Assembly (NCBI RefSeq): GCF_003063375.1
Contig: NZ_NERY01000001.1
Span: 310,001-374,000, forward strand
Source of the DNA: Limnohabitans sp. MMS-10A-178
GTDB taxonomy: Bacteria > Pseudomonadota > Gammaproteobacteria > Burkholderiales > Burkholderiaceae_C
Length of the DNA stretch: 64,000 nt
Direction: 5' to 3'
Position numbers and translations under genes: made by a program. Under the pieces are notes generated by a model. It was not told the DNA's origin. It made no database searches and saw only the letters and a list, made by a program, of their open reading frames with translations. Below are positions 1 to 9,374 of the stretch, one piece after another. Each line of letters begins with the position of its first letter. The first letter of the stretch is position 1.

Positions 1-291
1 ATTGATTTTTTCCAGCATGGTGAAACTCACGCCGTAATTGACTTGGCAATATTGCGCGATGGCTTGATTGCTGCCGGGGTCTTGGTTGCCAAATTGGTTG
101 CAGGGAAAGCCCAACACCGCCAGGCCTTGGTCTTTGTAGGCTTGATGAACTTTTTCGAGTCCTGCAAATTGAGGTGTGAAGCCGCAAGCACTGGCGGTGT
201 TCACAATGAGCATGACTTTGCCGCGCAATTGACTCAGCGCCAAGCTTTGGCCGTTCATTTGAGTGGCTTCAAAATCGTAGATTGTTTTCAC
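1..291 (-). CDS. Glutathione peroxidase family protein (3' part beyond window)
   Basis: Thiol peroxidase of the glutathione peroxidase/BtuE family, which reduces hydroperoxides in the cytoplasm. The 97 visible residues start at a GTG at 289-291; no upstream ATG is available. They contain the peroxidatic motif [11 protein letters not shown] with Cys36 in place of selenocysteine, and the second family block [17 protein letters not shown] with its resolving-type Cys and conserved Gln. The usual length is about 160 residues, so roughly the last 60 lie beyond the window edge. Cys-type bacterial members usually use thioredoxin rather than glutathione (family knowledge). The next gene, lplT, lies upstream on the same strand. 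Confidence 0.9.
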   Translation of the reverse strand, partial: MKTIYDFEATQMNGQSLALSQLRGKVMLIVNTASACGFTPQFAGLEKVHQAYKDQGLAVLGFPCNQFGNQDPGSNQAIAQYCQVNYGVSFTMLEKIN

Positions 292-339
292 AGGATGCGC
301 CTTTAAAAAGCAAAGTCAAATGAACAACAGGCTAAACGC

Positions 340-1623
340 TCAACCATGCAGGTTGTCATTTTTAGCCACTTCAATCAAATGATTCACCTCTTCACTGTGC
401 TCGCGCAAGTTGCGTTCGTGCCAGCGTTGGATGAGCCACATGCAAAAGGCCACCACAAAACCAAATGCCGTGATGGCGCCAAAGGCAGAGAGCCCCATGC
501 CGGTAGAGAAAGTGTATAAGCCGCCCAACAACAAAATACAGGCCTGCTCATTGAAATTTTGAACTGCAATTGAGCGTCCAGCTCCCATCAGGTTGTGGCC
601 ACGGTGTTGCAGCAAGGCATTCATGGGCACCACCAAAAAGCCACCCAAGGCGCCCAGCAATATGAGGAAAGGCGCCGCTACCCAAACGTTGTCAATGAAG
701 TTCATGCCCATCACCAAAACGCCCATGCCAATGCCCAATGGCATCACCATTGTGGCTTGGTGCAGTTTCATGCGCATAGAGGCAACCACTGCACCCACTG
801 CTGTGCCAATGGCCACGACACCCACCAAGCTCGAAGCTTGTGTGGTGGAGTAACCCAAAGCGGCGGCACTCCAAGCCAAGACGATGTAACGCAAGTTGCC
901 CGAGACGCCCCAAAACAAGGTGGTGGTAGACAAAGAAATTTGTCCCAATTTGTCATTCCACAAACGTGAATTGCAACCCCAGAAATCGGGCAGCAAGGCC
1001 ACTAAGTTCTTAGGCATTGGGCGCATCTCGACACCGGTGTTGGGAATGCGGGTGTTGAACCAAGCGGCCAAAGCATACAGAGAAATTAAAAGCAGAATGG
1101 CAGCTTCAGGCCCTGTATCGATGCCGGTATCAATGAACGGCATGTTGAAGCCCAACAAGAACTCAGTCACATTGGGGCCTACCAATTGGCCACCAATCAA
1201 AACACCCAAGATGATCGAGGCAATGGTCAAGCCTTCAATCCATCCGTTGGCTTTGACCAATTGAGAGGATGGCAGCAGCTCAGTCAAGATGCCGTATTTG
1301 GCGGGTGAGTAGGCTGCAGCGCCCAAGCCCACGATGGCATACGCCAGAAGTGGGTGCGTGCCAAACAGCATCATCAAGCAACCCACCACTTTGATGGCGT
1401 TGCTGATGAACATGACCTCACCTTTGGGCCTGGAGTCGGCAAAGGCCCCCACAAAGGGCGCGAGCACCACATAAAAGAGTGCGAACATGGGCACCAAAGC
1501 CGCACGTTGCCATTCGGCACCACCACTGATGCGAATGAGTTCAACCGCTGCGACAAAAAGTGCATTGTCGGCCAGCGAGCTGAAAAACTGGGCCGACATG
1601 ATGGTGTAAAAACCGCGCTTCAT
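340..1623 (-). CDS. lplT: Lysophospholipid transporter LplT
   Basis: MFS-fold inner-membrane permease, 427 residues with about 12 hydrophobic segments. Its N-terminus (MKRGFYTIMSAQFFSSLADN) and the GAAAYSPAKYGILTELLP block are typical of LplT, the flippase that returns lysophospholipids to the inner leaflet for reacylation. In enterobacteria lplT is coupled to the acyltransferase aas. No aas is seen here: alr lies divergently on the other side of a 171-bp gap, and the downstream neighbour is a glutathione peroxidase. Function is assigned by family resemblance; a generic MFS exporter is the alternative. Confidence 0.85.
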   Translation of the reverse strand: MKRGFYTIMSAQFFSSLADNALFVAAVELIRISGGAEWQRAALVPMFALFYVVLAPFVGAFADSRPKGEVMFISNAIKVVGCLMMLFGTHPLLAYAIVGLGAAAYSPAKYGILTELLPSSQLVKANGWIEGLTIASIILGVLIGGQLVGPNVTEFLLGFNMPFIDTGIDTGPEAAILLLISLYALAAWFNTRIPNTGVEMRPMPKNLVALLPDFWGCNSRLWNDKLGQISLSTTTLFWGVSGNLRYIVLAWSAAALGYSTTQASSLVGVVAIGTAVGAVVASMRMKLHQATMVMPLGIGMGVLVMGMNFIDNVWVAAPFLILLGALGGFLVVPMNALLQHRGHNLMGAGRSIAVQNFNEQACILLLGGLYTFSTGMGLSAFGAITAFGFVVAFCMWLIQRWHERNLREHSEEVNHLIEVAKNDNLHG

Positions 1624-1794
1624 GAAATCATGCTGTGTTTCGAGAGAGCAAAAAAACCGAACTCGAAATTATGAAAGTTGATGAAAGCAACACCTTCAAT
1701 GCAAGTGTTGGCGTAAGTTTCTGTTATATCACGCTATGAAGTGACACAATCTAGGCTTCTTCCCTTGTGATTGATTTCAGTTTAACGATCTGAC

Positions 1795-2910
1795 ATGCCA
1801 AGACCGATTCAGGCCACCATCGACCTTCAAGCTTTGCGACACAATCTCGCGCAAATGAAATCAGCCGCACCCGATGCTTTGGTGTGGGCGGTTGTGAAAG
1901 CCAATGCGTATGGCCATGGCATTGAGCGGGTCTTGCAAGGCTTGCGTGCAGCGGACGGCCTTGCCCTGCTTGATTTGGCAGACGCAGAGCGTGTTCGGCA
2001 ACTGGGCTGGCGCGGGCCCATTTTGTTGCTGGAAGGGGCTTTTGAAACTCGCGATCTGGAGTGGTGTTCACGTCTCAACTTGTGGCATGTGGTGCATTGC
2101 GAAGCGCAAATTGACATGTTGGCCATTCACAAAACACATCAAGCGCATCGTGTATTCCTTAAAATGAATACGGGTATGAATCGATTGGGTTTTACACCTC
2201 AGGCCTTTCGAGCGGCTTGGACACGCTTGAATGCATTGCCTCAAGTCGATGAGATCTCTCTCATGTCGCACTTCAGTGACGCAGATGGCGACAAAGGCAT
2301 TTCGGCGGCCATGGCGATATTTCAAGAATTCACCCACGACTTATCGGGCGAACGCAGTCTTTGCAACAGCGCGGCCGTTTTGCGTCACGCCAAAGACGCC
2401 AAGGTACGCGTTGATTGGGTGCGCCCAGGCATTGCGCTGTATGGCAGCTCCCCAGATTACCCCGCACATTCGCCAGCGCACTGGGCTTTGAAACCGGTCA
2501 TGAGTTTGAATGCGGCGATCATTGCCGTACAGCATTTGCAAGTGGGTGACACGGTTGGCTATGGCTCTGCGTTTGTTGCCGATCGGCCCATGCGAATTGG
2601 TGTGGTGGCGTGTGGTTATGCAGATGGCTACCCAAGACATGCACCGACCGGCACGCCCGTTTGTGTGGATGGAGTGAGATCGCGCACAGTGGGCCGCGTG
2701 AGCATGGACATGATCACCGTTGACATCACCGACTTGCCTCATGCCGATCGAGGCAGTGAGGTTACGCTGTGGGGCTTGCCCACAAAAACCAGCATACCAT
2801 CTGCGGGCGTATCGATTGATGAAGTGGCCAGTGCGGCAGGCACTGTGGGATATGAGTTGATGTGCGCATTGGCGGCGCGTGTGCCTGTCACGGTTTTGGA
2901 TTCGCCTTGA
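1795..2910 (+). CDS. alr: Alanine racemase
   Basis: PLP-dependent racemase making D-alanine for peptidoglycan; 371 residues, normal for the family. The PLP lysine is K35 in the signature AVVKANAYGHG at the start of the TIM barrel. The C-terminal beta domain carries the active-site tyrosine region TVGYGSAF and the GRVSMDMITVD block. The ATG at 1795 gives the canonical PRPIQATIDLQALRHN start. The stop overlaps the TTG start of the following EamA gene (TTGA), so the two are probably co-transcribed. It could equally be the catabolic paralogue dadX; no dadA lies nearby. Confidence 0.93.
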   Translation: MPRPIQATIDLQALRHNLAQMKSAAPDALVWAVVKANAYGHGIERVLQGLRAADGLALLDLADAERVRQLGWRGPILLLEGAFETRDLEWCSRLNLWHVVHCEAQIDMLAIHKTHQAHRVFLKMNTGMNRLGFTPQAFRAAWTRLNALPQVDEISLMSHFSDADGDKGISAAMAIFQEFTHDLSGERSLCNSAAVLRHAKDAKVRVDWVRPGIALYGSSPDYPAHSPAHWALKPVMSLNAAIIAVQHLQVGDTVGYGSAFVADRPMRIGVVACGYADGYPRHAPTGTPVCVDGVRSRTVGRVSMDMITVDITDLPHADRGSEVTLWGLPTKTSIPSAGVSIDEVASAAGTVGYELMCALAARVPVTVLDSP

Positions 2911-3815
2911 ACGCCAAGCAGCAAAACACCTTGGCCCTGGTGGCCGCGTTCATGTTGATCTTGATTTGGGGCGCCAACTTCAGCGTTCAAAAGTATCTGC
3001 TTGACACCTTGTCACCGAGTGGTTTTTTATTCGCCCGTTACCTGATCATGCCGACCTGTGCCTTGATCATGATGCGCATCACATTGGGTCAATTTTTTCC
3101 GCCTATCGCTCGAAAAGACCTTTTTGAATTGGCCAGTCTGGGCTTTATTGGGCACAGCTTGCATGTGGGCATTGTTTGTTATGGCATTCATTTGTCCACG
3201 CCATTTTCAAGTTCTGTGATATTGGCCTGCGGCCCTATTTTTACCTTGCTGATTTTGCGCTGGAAAGGCCATGAGCGGCTTCAGCGTTACCAAGTCTTGG
3301 GTGTGTCGGTCGCGTTTGCGGGCGTGCTGCTTTTCCTTTCTGAAAAAATCATGAAAGGTGACATGCGGGCCACCGGTGGTGACGTGGTGCTTTTTATCGC
3401 GGCTGTCTTGTTTTCTTATTACACCGTGCAAGCCAAACCCATGCTCGAAAAACACGGCAACATTTTGACCATGGGCTATGCCACGCTGTGGGGTGGCTTG
3501 CCGGTCATGTTGTTGTCAATTCCAGCAGGACTCGAAGCGCCGTGGGCCACTTTGGGTGTTCAAGGTTGGGCTGCCATGGGTTGGTCGATTTTGATTTCCG
3601 CTTTTGGGGGTTGGCTGGTTTGGGGCTGGGTGAATCAGGTTCGGGGTGTGGCCAAAACGGCACCTCTCATGTACCTCATGCCGCCCGTGGCAGGTTTGTT
3701 TGCGTGGGCCATTACGGGTGAGCAATATACCGCCACCAAATTGGCGGGTGCCGCCATTGCATTGTTCGGTGTTGCCTACACGCAATTTGCGCCTCAGCGC
3801 AAAAATCCGTCGTAA
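2907..3815 (+). CDS. EamA/DMT-family transporter
   Basis: Drug/metabolite-transporter superfamily permease with two EamA repeats and about ten transmembrane segments (302 residues from this start). The first helix has the typical LILIWGANFSVQKY pattern. An in-frame ATG at 2862 exists but adds an unhydrophobic, Cys-rich extension inside alr. I prefer the TTG at 2907 that overlaps the alr TGA as TTGA, giving MNAKQQNTLALVAAF. The substrate cannot be told from sequence. Its 3' end overlaps the convergent TSUP gene by 22 bp. Confidence 0.85.
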   Translation: MNAKQQNTLALVAAFMLILIWGANFSVQKYLLDTLSPSGFLFARYLIMPTCALIMMRITLGQFFPPIARKDLFELASLGFIGHSLHVGIVCYGIHLSTPFSSSVILACGPIFTLLILRWKGHERLQRYQVLGVSVAFAGVLLFLSEKIMKGDMRATGGDVVLFIAAVLFSYYTVQAKPMLEKHGNILTMGYATLWGGLPVMLLSIPAGLEAPWATLGVQGWAAMGWSILISAFGGWLVWGWVNQVRGVAKTAPLMYLMPPVAGLFAWAITGEQYTATKLAGAAIALFGVAYTQFAPQRKNPS

Positions 3816-4552
3816 GCGGTCTTCATGATGAGCATGCTCACGACGACCAAGAAGGCATAACGCACAAAGCCTGCGCCGTATTGGAGTGCCAGTCGGGTGC
3901 CAATCAGACTGCCAATCACATTGGCCAAGGCCATGGGAATAGCCAGATGCCACCACACATGGCCTTGCCAAGTGAACAAGGCCAAGGCCGAAAAGTTGGT
4001 GGCAGTGTTCATCAGTTTGGAAGAAGCCGAGGCGTTCAAAAAATCGTAGCCCAAGAAACGAACATAGGCAAAAACAAAAAAACTACCGGTCCCTGGTCCA
4101 AAAAAACCATCGTAAAAACCAATCAGCAGGCCCATGCCCGCTGCCACCAAAGCCTCTTTTTTGCCCTGAAATCTTGGCTCGTGCAACTGCCCCATGTTTT
4201 TCTTGGCAAGTGTGTAAATGAGCAAAGCGATGAGTAAAAACGGCAATGCTTTTCGCAGAAAACTCGGATCAATGTAAGTCACGGTCCATGCGCCGCAGGC
4301 AGAGCCCAACAGGCCAGCAGCCGCAGCTGGAATCAGAGCCGCCCAACGCAGGTCTACTTTTTTGCTGAATTGATAGGTGGCAAAGGCAGTGCCCCAAATG
4401 GCAGCACTTTTGTTGGTGCCAACCAAGGTGGCGGGGGGTGCATAAGGAAAGGCGGCAAAGAGGGCGGGAACCAAAATGAGTCCGCCGCCACCCACAATGG
4501 AGTCGACCATGCCCGCAAACAGCGAAGCCAGGGAGACAAGCAAAATTTCCAT
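3794..4552 (-). CDS. TSUP (TauE/SafE) family permease
   Basis: Sulfite-exporter TauE/SafE family membrane protein, about 252 residues with 7-8 hydrophobic helices. The N-terminal repeat has the diagnostic GMVDSIVGGGGLILVPAL block; the second half has GFYDGFFGPGTGSF, the matching motif of the inverted repeat. Close relatives are annotated YfcA-like, with proposed substrates sulfite, organosulfonates or other anions. The ATG at 4550-4552 is preceded by a run of T and an intrinsic terminator hairpin, with no Shine-Dalgarno. A TTG one codon upstream is possible. It converges on the EamA gene. Confidence 0.88.
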   Translation of the reverse strand: MEILLVSLASLFAGMVDSIVGGGGLILVPALFAAFPYAPPATLVGTNKSAAIWGTAFATYQFSKKVDLRWAALIPAAAAGLLGSACGAWTVTYIDPSFLRKALPFLLIALLIYTLAKKNMGQLHEPRFQGKKEALVAAGMGLLIGFYDGFFGPGTGSFFVFAYVRFLGYDFLNASASSKLMNTATNFSALALFTWQGHVWWHLAIPMALANVIGSLIGTRLALQYGAGFVRYAFLVVVSMLIMKTAYDGFLR

Positions 4553-4553
4553 C

Positions 4554-4580
4554 AAAAAAAAGCGCCGCTTGCGCGACGCT
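4554..4580 (-). terminator. Intrinsic terminator directly before the TSUP start codon
   Basis: Read on the minus strand: an 8-bp stem AGCGTCGC/GCGGCGCT (one G-U pair) closed by a GCAA tetraloop, followed by eight T. It lies downstream of the GMC oxidoreductase gene in the same direction, so it can end that operon. Its T-tract ends one or two bases before the TSUP start codon. Confidence 0.75.
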
Positions 4581-4710
4581 TATAAAAAGTCACATCTCGT
4601 TTTGGATGTTTATGTTCGATTAGTTTGGGTGTCTCCTCTGCCCTCAAAACGAACCCAAACTGCAGTTCATCGAGTGCATGAAATGTAAAACGCTTCATGA
4701 GGCTTTGCCA

Positions 4711-6450
4711 TCAGGGATTTCCCGCGGCAGACTCCTTGGCATTTCTGGCCATCCAGTGGGCCGCTTTTTCGGCAATCATCAAAGTGGGGCTGTTGGTATT
4801 GCCACTCGTGATGGTGGGCATGACGCCGGCATCCACCACGCGCAAACCGCGAATGCCGCGAACTTGCAATTGGCTGTTGACCACCGCCATGGGGTCGTCC
4901 TCACGGCCCATTCGAGTGGTGCCCACTGGGTGAAAAATGGTGCTGGCAATGTCGCCAGCAAGTCGGGCCAACTCTTCATCGCTTTGGTATTGAACACCCG
5001 GCTTGAACTCTTCAGGCTCAAAGCTTGCCATGGCTGCCTGCGACATGATGCGCCGGGTGACGCGCAGGCTGTCGGCGGCTACTTTGCGATCTTCCTCTGT
5101 GCTCAAATAATTGGGCGCAATGGCCGGCGGCACTTTGAAATCTGGGCTCTTCAAGCCCACGCTGCCGCGGCTGGTGGGGTTCAAGTTGCAAACGCTGGCC
5201 GTGATGGCAGGAAAGCTGTGCAAGGGTTCGCCAAAGGCGTCTAGGCTGAGAGGCTGCACATGGTATTGAATGTTGGCCCACTCGCGCTGTGCATCGCTTT
5301 TTGTGAAGGCACCCAATTGGCTGGGTGCCATGCTCATAGGCCCCGATCTAGACAAAGCATATTCCAAACCAATTTTGGCCTTACCCCACCAGCTGTTGGC
5401 CAAGGTGTTCAGCGTTTTGGCATTCTTTACTTTGTAAACAGAACGAATTTGCAAATGGTCTTGCAAATTAGCACCCACACCCGGCAAGTCATGAGCCACA
5501 TCGATGCCCACTTGCTTTAGAGCATGGCCGGGGCCGATGCCAGAGAGTTGCAAAATTTGGGCAGAACCAATGCTGCCTGCACTGAGCGCCACTTCGCGCG
5601 TGGCGGTGGCGGTGACCAATTGGTGGCCGTCCCAAACCTTGACGCCCGTGCATCGCTTGCCACCATCGGCATCGGTTTCAATGACCAGGCCGGCCACTTG
5701 GGCTTGAGTCCAAAGTTCAAAGTTGGGACGCGCGTAGCAGGTGGGCCTTAAAAAGGCTTGTGCCGTATTCCAGCGCCAGCCACTTTTTTGGTTCACTTCA
5801 AAATAGCCCACGCCTTCGTTGTTGCCCTGATTGAAATCACTTGAAGAGGGAATGCCTGCTTGCTGAGCCGCAAGCGCAAAAGCATCTAGCACCTCCCAAC
5901 TCAAACGTTGTTTTTCAACACGCCATTCGCCGCCTGCTTGGCGCGCTTTGAGAAGTTGAAAGTAATCGATAGAAGCGGGGTTGTCATGCGTTTGGGGCTT
6001 GAGCAGTTCAGTGACAACGCCTTTTGCGCCATGCACGTCAGAGGCGCCCATGTGGTGATCTTCGTGCAACCTGAAATAGGGCAGGCACTGATCCCAGCGC
6101 CACGCGTCATCACCTGTGAGCTTGGCCCATTGATCGTAATCACGCGACTGACCGCGCATGTAAATCATGCCGTTGATACTGCTACAACCGCCCAATACTT
6201 TGCCACGAGGGTAGCGCAAGGTTCGGCCGTTCAAGCCTTGTGCAGCCTCTGTTTGATACAGCCAATCGGTGCGGGGGTTGCCAATGCAATACAAATAACC
6301 CACTGGAATGTGAATCCAGTGGTAGTCGTCGCGCTTGCCGGCCTCGATGAGCAGCACACGTTTGCTGGCATCGGCTGACAAGCGGTTTGCCAAAAGACAA
6401 CCTGCAGTACCTGCGCCAACGATGATGTAGTCAAAAGTGCTGTCGTTCAT
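4711..6450 (-). CDS. GMC-family FAD-dependent oxidoreductase (choline-dehydrogenase-like)
   Basis: Flavoenzyme of the glucose-methanol-choline family, 579 residues, which oxidises an alcohol to an aldehyde with bound FAD. The dinucleotide-binding loop VGAGTAGCLLANRL is at residues 11-25. The first GMC signature region PRGKVLGGCSSINGMIYMRG follows at about 80-100, and the C-terminal active-site block with HPVGTTRMG and NTNSPTLMIAEKAA is present. It is the last gene of a reverse-strand operon behind mmsA (24-bp gap), MaoC and SDR. That context suggests stepwise oxidation of an alcohol to a semialdehyde and then an acyl-CoA. The exact substrate is unknown; BetA proper normally sits with betB/betI, absent here. 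Confidence 0.88.
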   Translation of the reverse strand: MNDSTFDYIIVGAGTAGCLLANRLSADASKRVLLIEAGKRDDYHWIHIPVGYLYCIGNPRTDWLYQTEAAQGLNGRTLRYPRGKVLGGCSSINGMIYMRGQSRDYDQWAKLTGDDAWRWDQCLPYFRLHEDHHMGASDVHGAKGVVTELLKPQTHDNPASIDYFQLLKARQAGGEWRVEKQRLSWEVLDAFALAAQQAGIPSSSDFNQGNNEGVGYFEVNQKSGWRWNTAQAFLRPTCYARPNFELWTQAQVAGLVIETDADGGKRCTGVKVWDGHQLVTATATREVALSAGSIGSAQILQLSGIGPGHALKQVGIDVAHDLPGVGANLQDHLQIRSVYKVKNAKTLNTLANSWWGKAKIGLEYALSRSGPMSMAPSQLGAFTKSDAQREWANIQYHVQPLSLDAFGEPLHSFPAITASVCNLNPTSRGSVGLKSPDFKVPPAIAPNYLSTEEDRKVAADSLRVTRRIMSQAAMASFEPEEFKPGVQYQSDEELARLAGDIASTIFHPVGTTRMGREDDPMAVVNSQLQVRGIRGLRVVDAGVMPTITSGNTNSPTLMIAEKAAHWMARNAKESAAGNP

Positions 6451-6474
6451 GGCGCTTCAAAAAAGAGTCTTTGC

Positions 6475-7986
6475 TTACTTGGCCGTTGGCATGACGAACT
6501 CGGCGCCCTTGCCAATGCTCTCTGGCCAGCGTTGCATGATGGATTTTTGCTTGGTGTAAAAGCGCACGCCTTCTTCACCGTAAGCGTGCATGTCGCCAAA
6601 CAAACTGCGCTTCCAGCCGCCAAAACCATGCCAGGCCATGGGCACAGGAATGGGCACGTTGATGCCCACCATGCCGACTTGAATGCGGCGTGAAAACTCG
6701 CGCGCCACATTGCCATCGCGCGTGAAGCAACTCACGCCATTGCCAAACTCGTGGTCATTGATCATTTGCACGGCTTGGCCAAAATCCTTCACGCGCACGC
6801 AAGACAACACAGGCCCAAAAATTTCTTCTTTGTAAATTTTCATGTCGGTGGTGACGTTGTCAAACAAAGTGCCGCCTAACCAGAAACCGTTGGCGCAACC
6901 TTCACCTGCTTTGGCGCCATCAAAATGCCGGCCATCGACCAACAATTGGGCACCTTCAGCCACGCCGGCGTCAATGTAGCCACTGATGCGCTGCTTGGCT
7001 GCCGCTGTAACAATGGGGCCCATTTCGGCGGCCAAATTCTCGCCATTCAAAACTTTGAGCGCGCGTGTTTTTTCTAACAACAAGGGCATCAAGCGTTCGG
7101 CCACATCGCCTACCAAAACGGCCACGCTGATGGCCATGCAACGCTCGCCTGCAGAACCGTAAGCTGCGCCAATGAGTGCATCAGCAGCTTGGTTGATGTC
7201 GGCATCGGGCATGACCACCATGTGGTTTTTGGCGCCGCCCAAAGCTTGTACGCGCTTGCCGTGGCGAGCGCCGTTTTCGTACAGGCTGTTGGCAATGGGA
7301 GTTGAGCCTACAAAACTCACAGCCTTCACATCGGGGTGTGTGACCAGTGCATCCACGGCTTCTTTGTCACCTTGCACCACATTGAAAACACCATCAGGCA
7401 GGCCCGCCTGTTTCATAAGCTCAGCCATCAACAAACTGGGGCTCGGGTCGAGGGGGCTGGGCTTTAAGACAAAGGTATTGCCACACGCAATGGCCACTGG
7501 AAACATCCACATGGGCACCATGACGGGAAAGTTAAAGGGTGTGACACCTGCTACAACACCCAAAGGCTGGCGCAAGGTCCAGTTGTCAATGCCGGTTGAA
7601 ACTTGGTCTGTGAAGTCGCCTTTGAGCAATTGAGGAATACCGCAAGCAAACTCGACAATTTCAATGCCGCGAGTGACTTCACCTTGTGCATCGGTAAAAA
7701 CTTTGCCGTGCTCTGCCGTGATCATGTGCGCCAGTTGGTCGCGGTGAAGGTTGAGCAGCTCCAAAAATTTGAACATCACCCGGGCGCGGCGAAGTGGCGG
7801 TGTGTCGGCCCAAGCTGGAAACGCAGCCTGAGCAGACGCAACAGCCTGATTGACGTCTTGGGTGTTGGCCAAATGCACGCGGCCTGTAACGGCGCCGGTG
7901 GCGGGGTTGAAAACATCTTGCGCGCGAGCGCTGGTGCCCGACACAGTTTGGCCTGATATGAAATGAGCAATGCTGGTGACAGTCAT
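6475..7986 (-). CDS. mmsA: CoA-acylating methylmalonate-semialdehyde dehydrogenase
   Basis: Aldehyde dehydrogenase superfamily member, 503 residues, that converts (methyl)malonate semialdehyde plus CoA and NAD to propionyl- or acetyl-CoA in valine or inositol breakdown. The Rossmann region [19 protein letters not shown] and the catalytic Cys in [14 protein letters not shown] are the MmsA-specific forms (Arg-Cys-Met at the nucleophile). The C-terminal [20 protein letters not shown] is also diagnostic. The frame stays open to 8145, but the ATG at 7986 ([13 protein letters not shown]) matches family N-termini and avoids overlap with the upstream MaoC gene. It belongs to an operon with SDR, MaoC and GMC genes. 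Confidence 0.92.
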   Translation of the reverse strand: MTVTSIAHFISGQTVSGTSARAQDVFNPATGAVTGRVHLANTQDVNQAVASAQAAFPAWADTPPLRRARVMFKFLELLNLHRDQLAHMITAEHGKVFTDAQGEVTRGIEIVEFACGIPQLLKGDFTDQVSTGIDNWTLRQPLGVVAGVTPFNFPVMVPMWMFPVAIACGNTFVLKPSPLDPSPSLLMAELMKQAGLPDGVFNVVQGDKEAVDALVTHPDVKAVSFVGSTPIANSLYENGARHGKRVQALGGAKNHMVVMPDADINQAADALIGAAYGSAGERCMAISVAVLVGDVAERLMPLLLEKTRALKVLNGENLAAEMGPIVTAAAKQRISGYIDAGVAEGAQLLVDGRHFDGAKAGEGCANGFWLGGTLFDNVTTDMKIYKEEIFGPVLSCVRVKDFGQAVQMINDHEFGNGVSCFTRDGNVAREFSRRIQVGMVGINVPIPVPMAWHGFGGWKRSLFGDMHAYGEEGVRFYTKQKSIMQRWPESIGKGAEFVMPTAK

Positions 7987-8042
7987 GAAGAATCCTGCGG
8001 CCTCAAGGGCGAGTGAATATAGGGTTTGTGGATATGTGAATA

Positions 8043-8537
8043 TTAATCGGTCTTGGGCTGTGCGGCACCAGGGTGGCGGCGTCTGAACATGCTCCAGCCC
8101 TCCATTTGCAAAACGTACTCTCCATGTTGGTTCTTCATTTCCCATTGGGTGCGCACCAAACCGACATCGGGTTTAGAGCGCATGGGCCTGGACTCCAAAA
8201 TTTTGTGCTTCAAGTGCAAGATGTCATTGGGGAAGACGGGTTTTTTCCATTGCACGTTTTCCAAGCCTGGTGAGCCCAGACTGGAAGACTCTTGCAAAAA
8301 GTTGGTCACCATCAGTCGCATGGCCATCGAGCAGGTGTGCCAACCGCTGGCGCACAAATTGCCAAACACAGAAGCCTTGGCCGCCTCATCGTTCAGATGA
8401 AATGGTTGTGGGTCGAACTGTGTGGCAAAAGCAATGATCTCTTCTCTTGTGGGGGAGATGGTGCCCAAATCGCGCTCTTGGCCGGCTTGCAAGTCTTCCC
8501 AGTAGTAGCGGATGGTGCGCGCGCTTTCACTCGACAT
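8043..8537 (-). CDS. MaoC-like (R)-hydratase domain protein
   Basis: Hot-dog-fold acyl-CoA hydratase/dehydratase family, 164 residues. The hydratase catalytic region [20 protein letters not shown] has the Asp and His in their expected spacing, and is followed by [11 protein letters not shown]. The start ATG overlaps the stop of the upstream SDR gene (TGATG), so translation is coupled. With the SDR it could hydrate an enoyl-CoA and oxidise the product; the substrate is not visible in the sequence. Confidence 0.85.
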   Translation of the reverse strand: MSSESARTIRYYWEDLQAGQERDLGTISPTREEIIAFATQFDPQPFHLNDEAAKASVFGNLCASGWHTCSMAMRLMVTNFLQESSSLGSPGLENVQWKKPVFPNDILHLKHKILESRPMRSKPDVGLVRTQWEMKNQHGEYVLQMEGWSMFRRRHPGAAQPKTD

Positions 8538-9283
8538 CAGCGTGCCCCAGACACGTCAATCAAGCTCATGGTGGTGTAGCTGGCGTCTTCAGACAGCAGC
8601 CACACAATGGCCTGCGCCACTTCCATCGCGGTGCCGCCCCTCTTGGCAGGCACCAAATGCTCCAAGTCTTTGACACGATTTGGCAGGCCACCCGAAGCAT
8701 GGATTTCGGTGTCAATGAGCCCGGGGCGAATGGCATTGACGCGAATGCCCTCGCCGGCAACTTCCTTGGCCAAACCCAAGGTGAAACTGTCAATCGCGCC
8801 TTTGGCTGCGGCGTAATCCAAGTATTGACTTGCTGCGCCGAGCCGAGATGCCGCACTCGAGAGATTCACAATGCTGCCGCCTTGGCCGCCGTGTTTGGTG
8901 CTCATTTGCAAGATGGCTTCGCGCGCGCACAACATAGAGCCCAAGACGTTGATGTCAAACATTCTGCGCCAGCGCGCCATGCTCATTTCATCGAGTCGCG
9001 CGTAGACATCGATCACACCAGCGTTGTTGACCAGGCCTTGCATGGGGCCCAATTCGGCTTTCACGCGCTTGAACATGGCCAGCACTTGTGCTTCGTCAGC
9101 CACATCGGCTTGGACGGCGATTGCACGCGCCCCCGTGGCCTGAATTTGCTTCACCACCTGTTGGGCAGCTTCGGCATTGGCGGCGTAATTGACCGCCACA
9201 TCCCAGCCTTTTTGAGCTGCCAAAACGCATGTGGCAGCACCAATACCGCGGCCACCTCCCGTGACCAATACAACTTTGCGCAT
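8537..9283 (-). CDS. SDR-family NAD(P)-dependent oxidoreductase
   Basis: Classical short-chain dehydrogenase of 248 residues. It has the cofactor loop TGGGRGIGAATC near the N-terminus, the NNAG motif (LVNNAGVID), and the catalytic Ser-Tyr-Lys set in NLSSAASRLG and YLDYAAAKGA. FabG-like 3-oxoacyl reductases share this layout, but the operon (MaoC, MmsA, GMC) argues for catabolism. It is probably the first gene of that operon; the divergent isomerase gene begins 91 bp away. Confidence 0.87.
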   Translation of the reverse strand: MRKVVLVTGGGRGIGAATCVLAAQKGWDVAVNYAANAEAAQQVVKQIQATGARAIAVQADVADEAQVLAMFKRVKAELGPMQGLVNNAGVIDVYARLDEMSMARWRRMFDINVLGSMLCAREAILQMSTKHGGQGGSIVNLSSAASRLGAASQYLDYAAAKGAIDSFTLGLAKEVAGEGIRVNAIRPGLIDTEIHASGGLPNRVKDLEHLVPAKRGGTAMEVAQAIVWLLSEDASYTTMSLIDVSGAR

Positions 9284-9374
9284 GCTTTGTCTCCTGCAGA
9301 GTTATGGCCAAACTGTTAAAACAGAGGCCTGTGTTTGCTTTATCTGCGCAGATTACCTTAAGTAGGAGCTTTTT

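Noticed and set aside
1624..1794. Promoter pair in the lplT-alr gap
   Set aside because: Several TATATC-like boxes occur but none has a partner hexamer at 16-18 bp spacing.
8447..9319. 290-codon plus-strand frame across the SDR gene
   Set aside because: Antisense shadow; the SDR on the other strand has all catalytic motifs.
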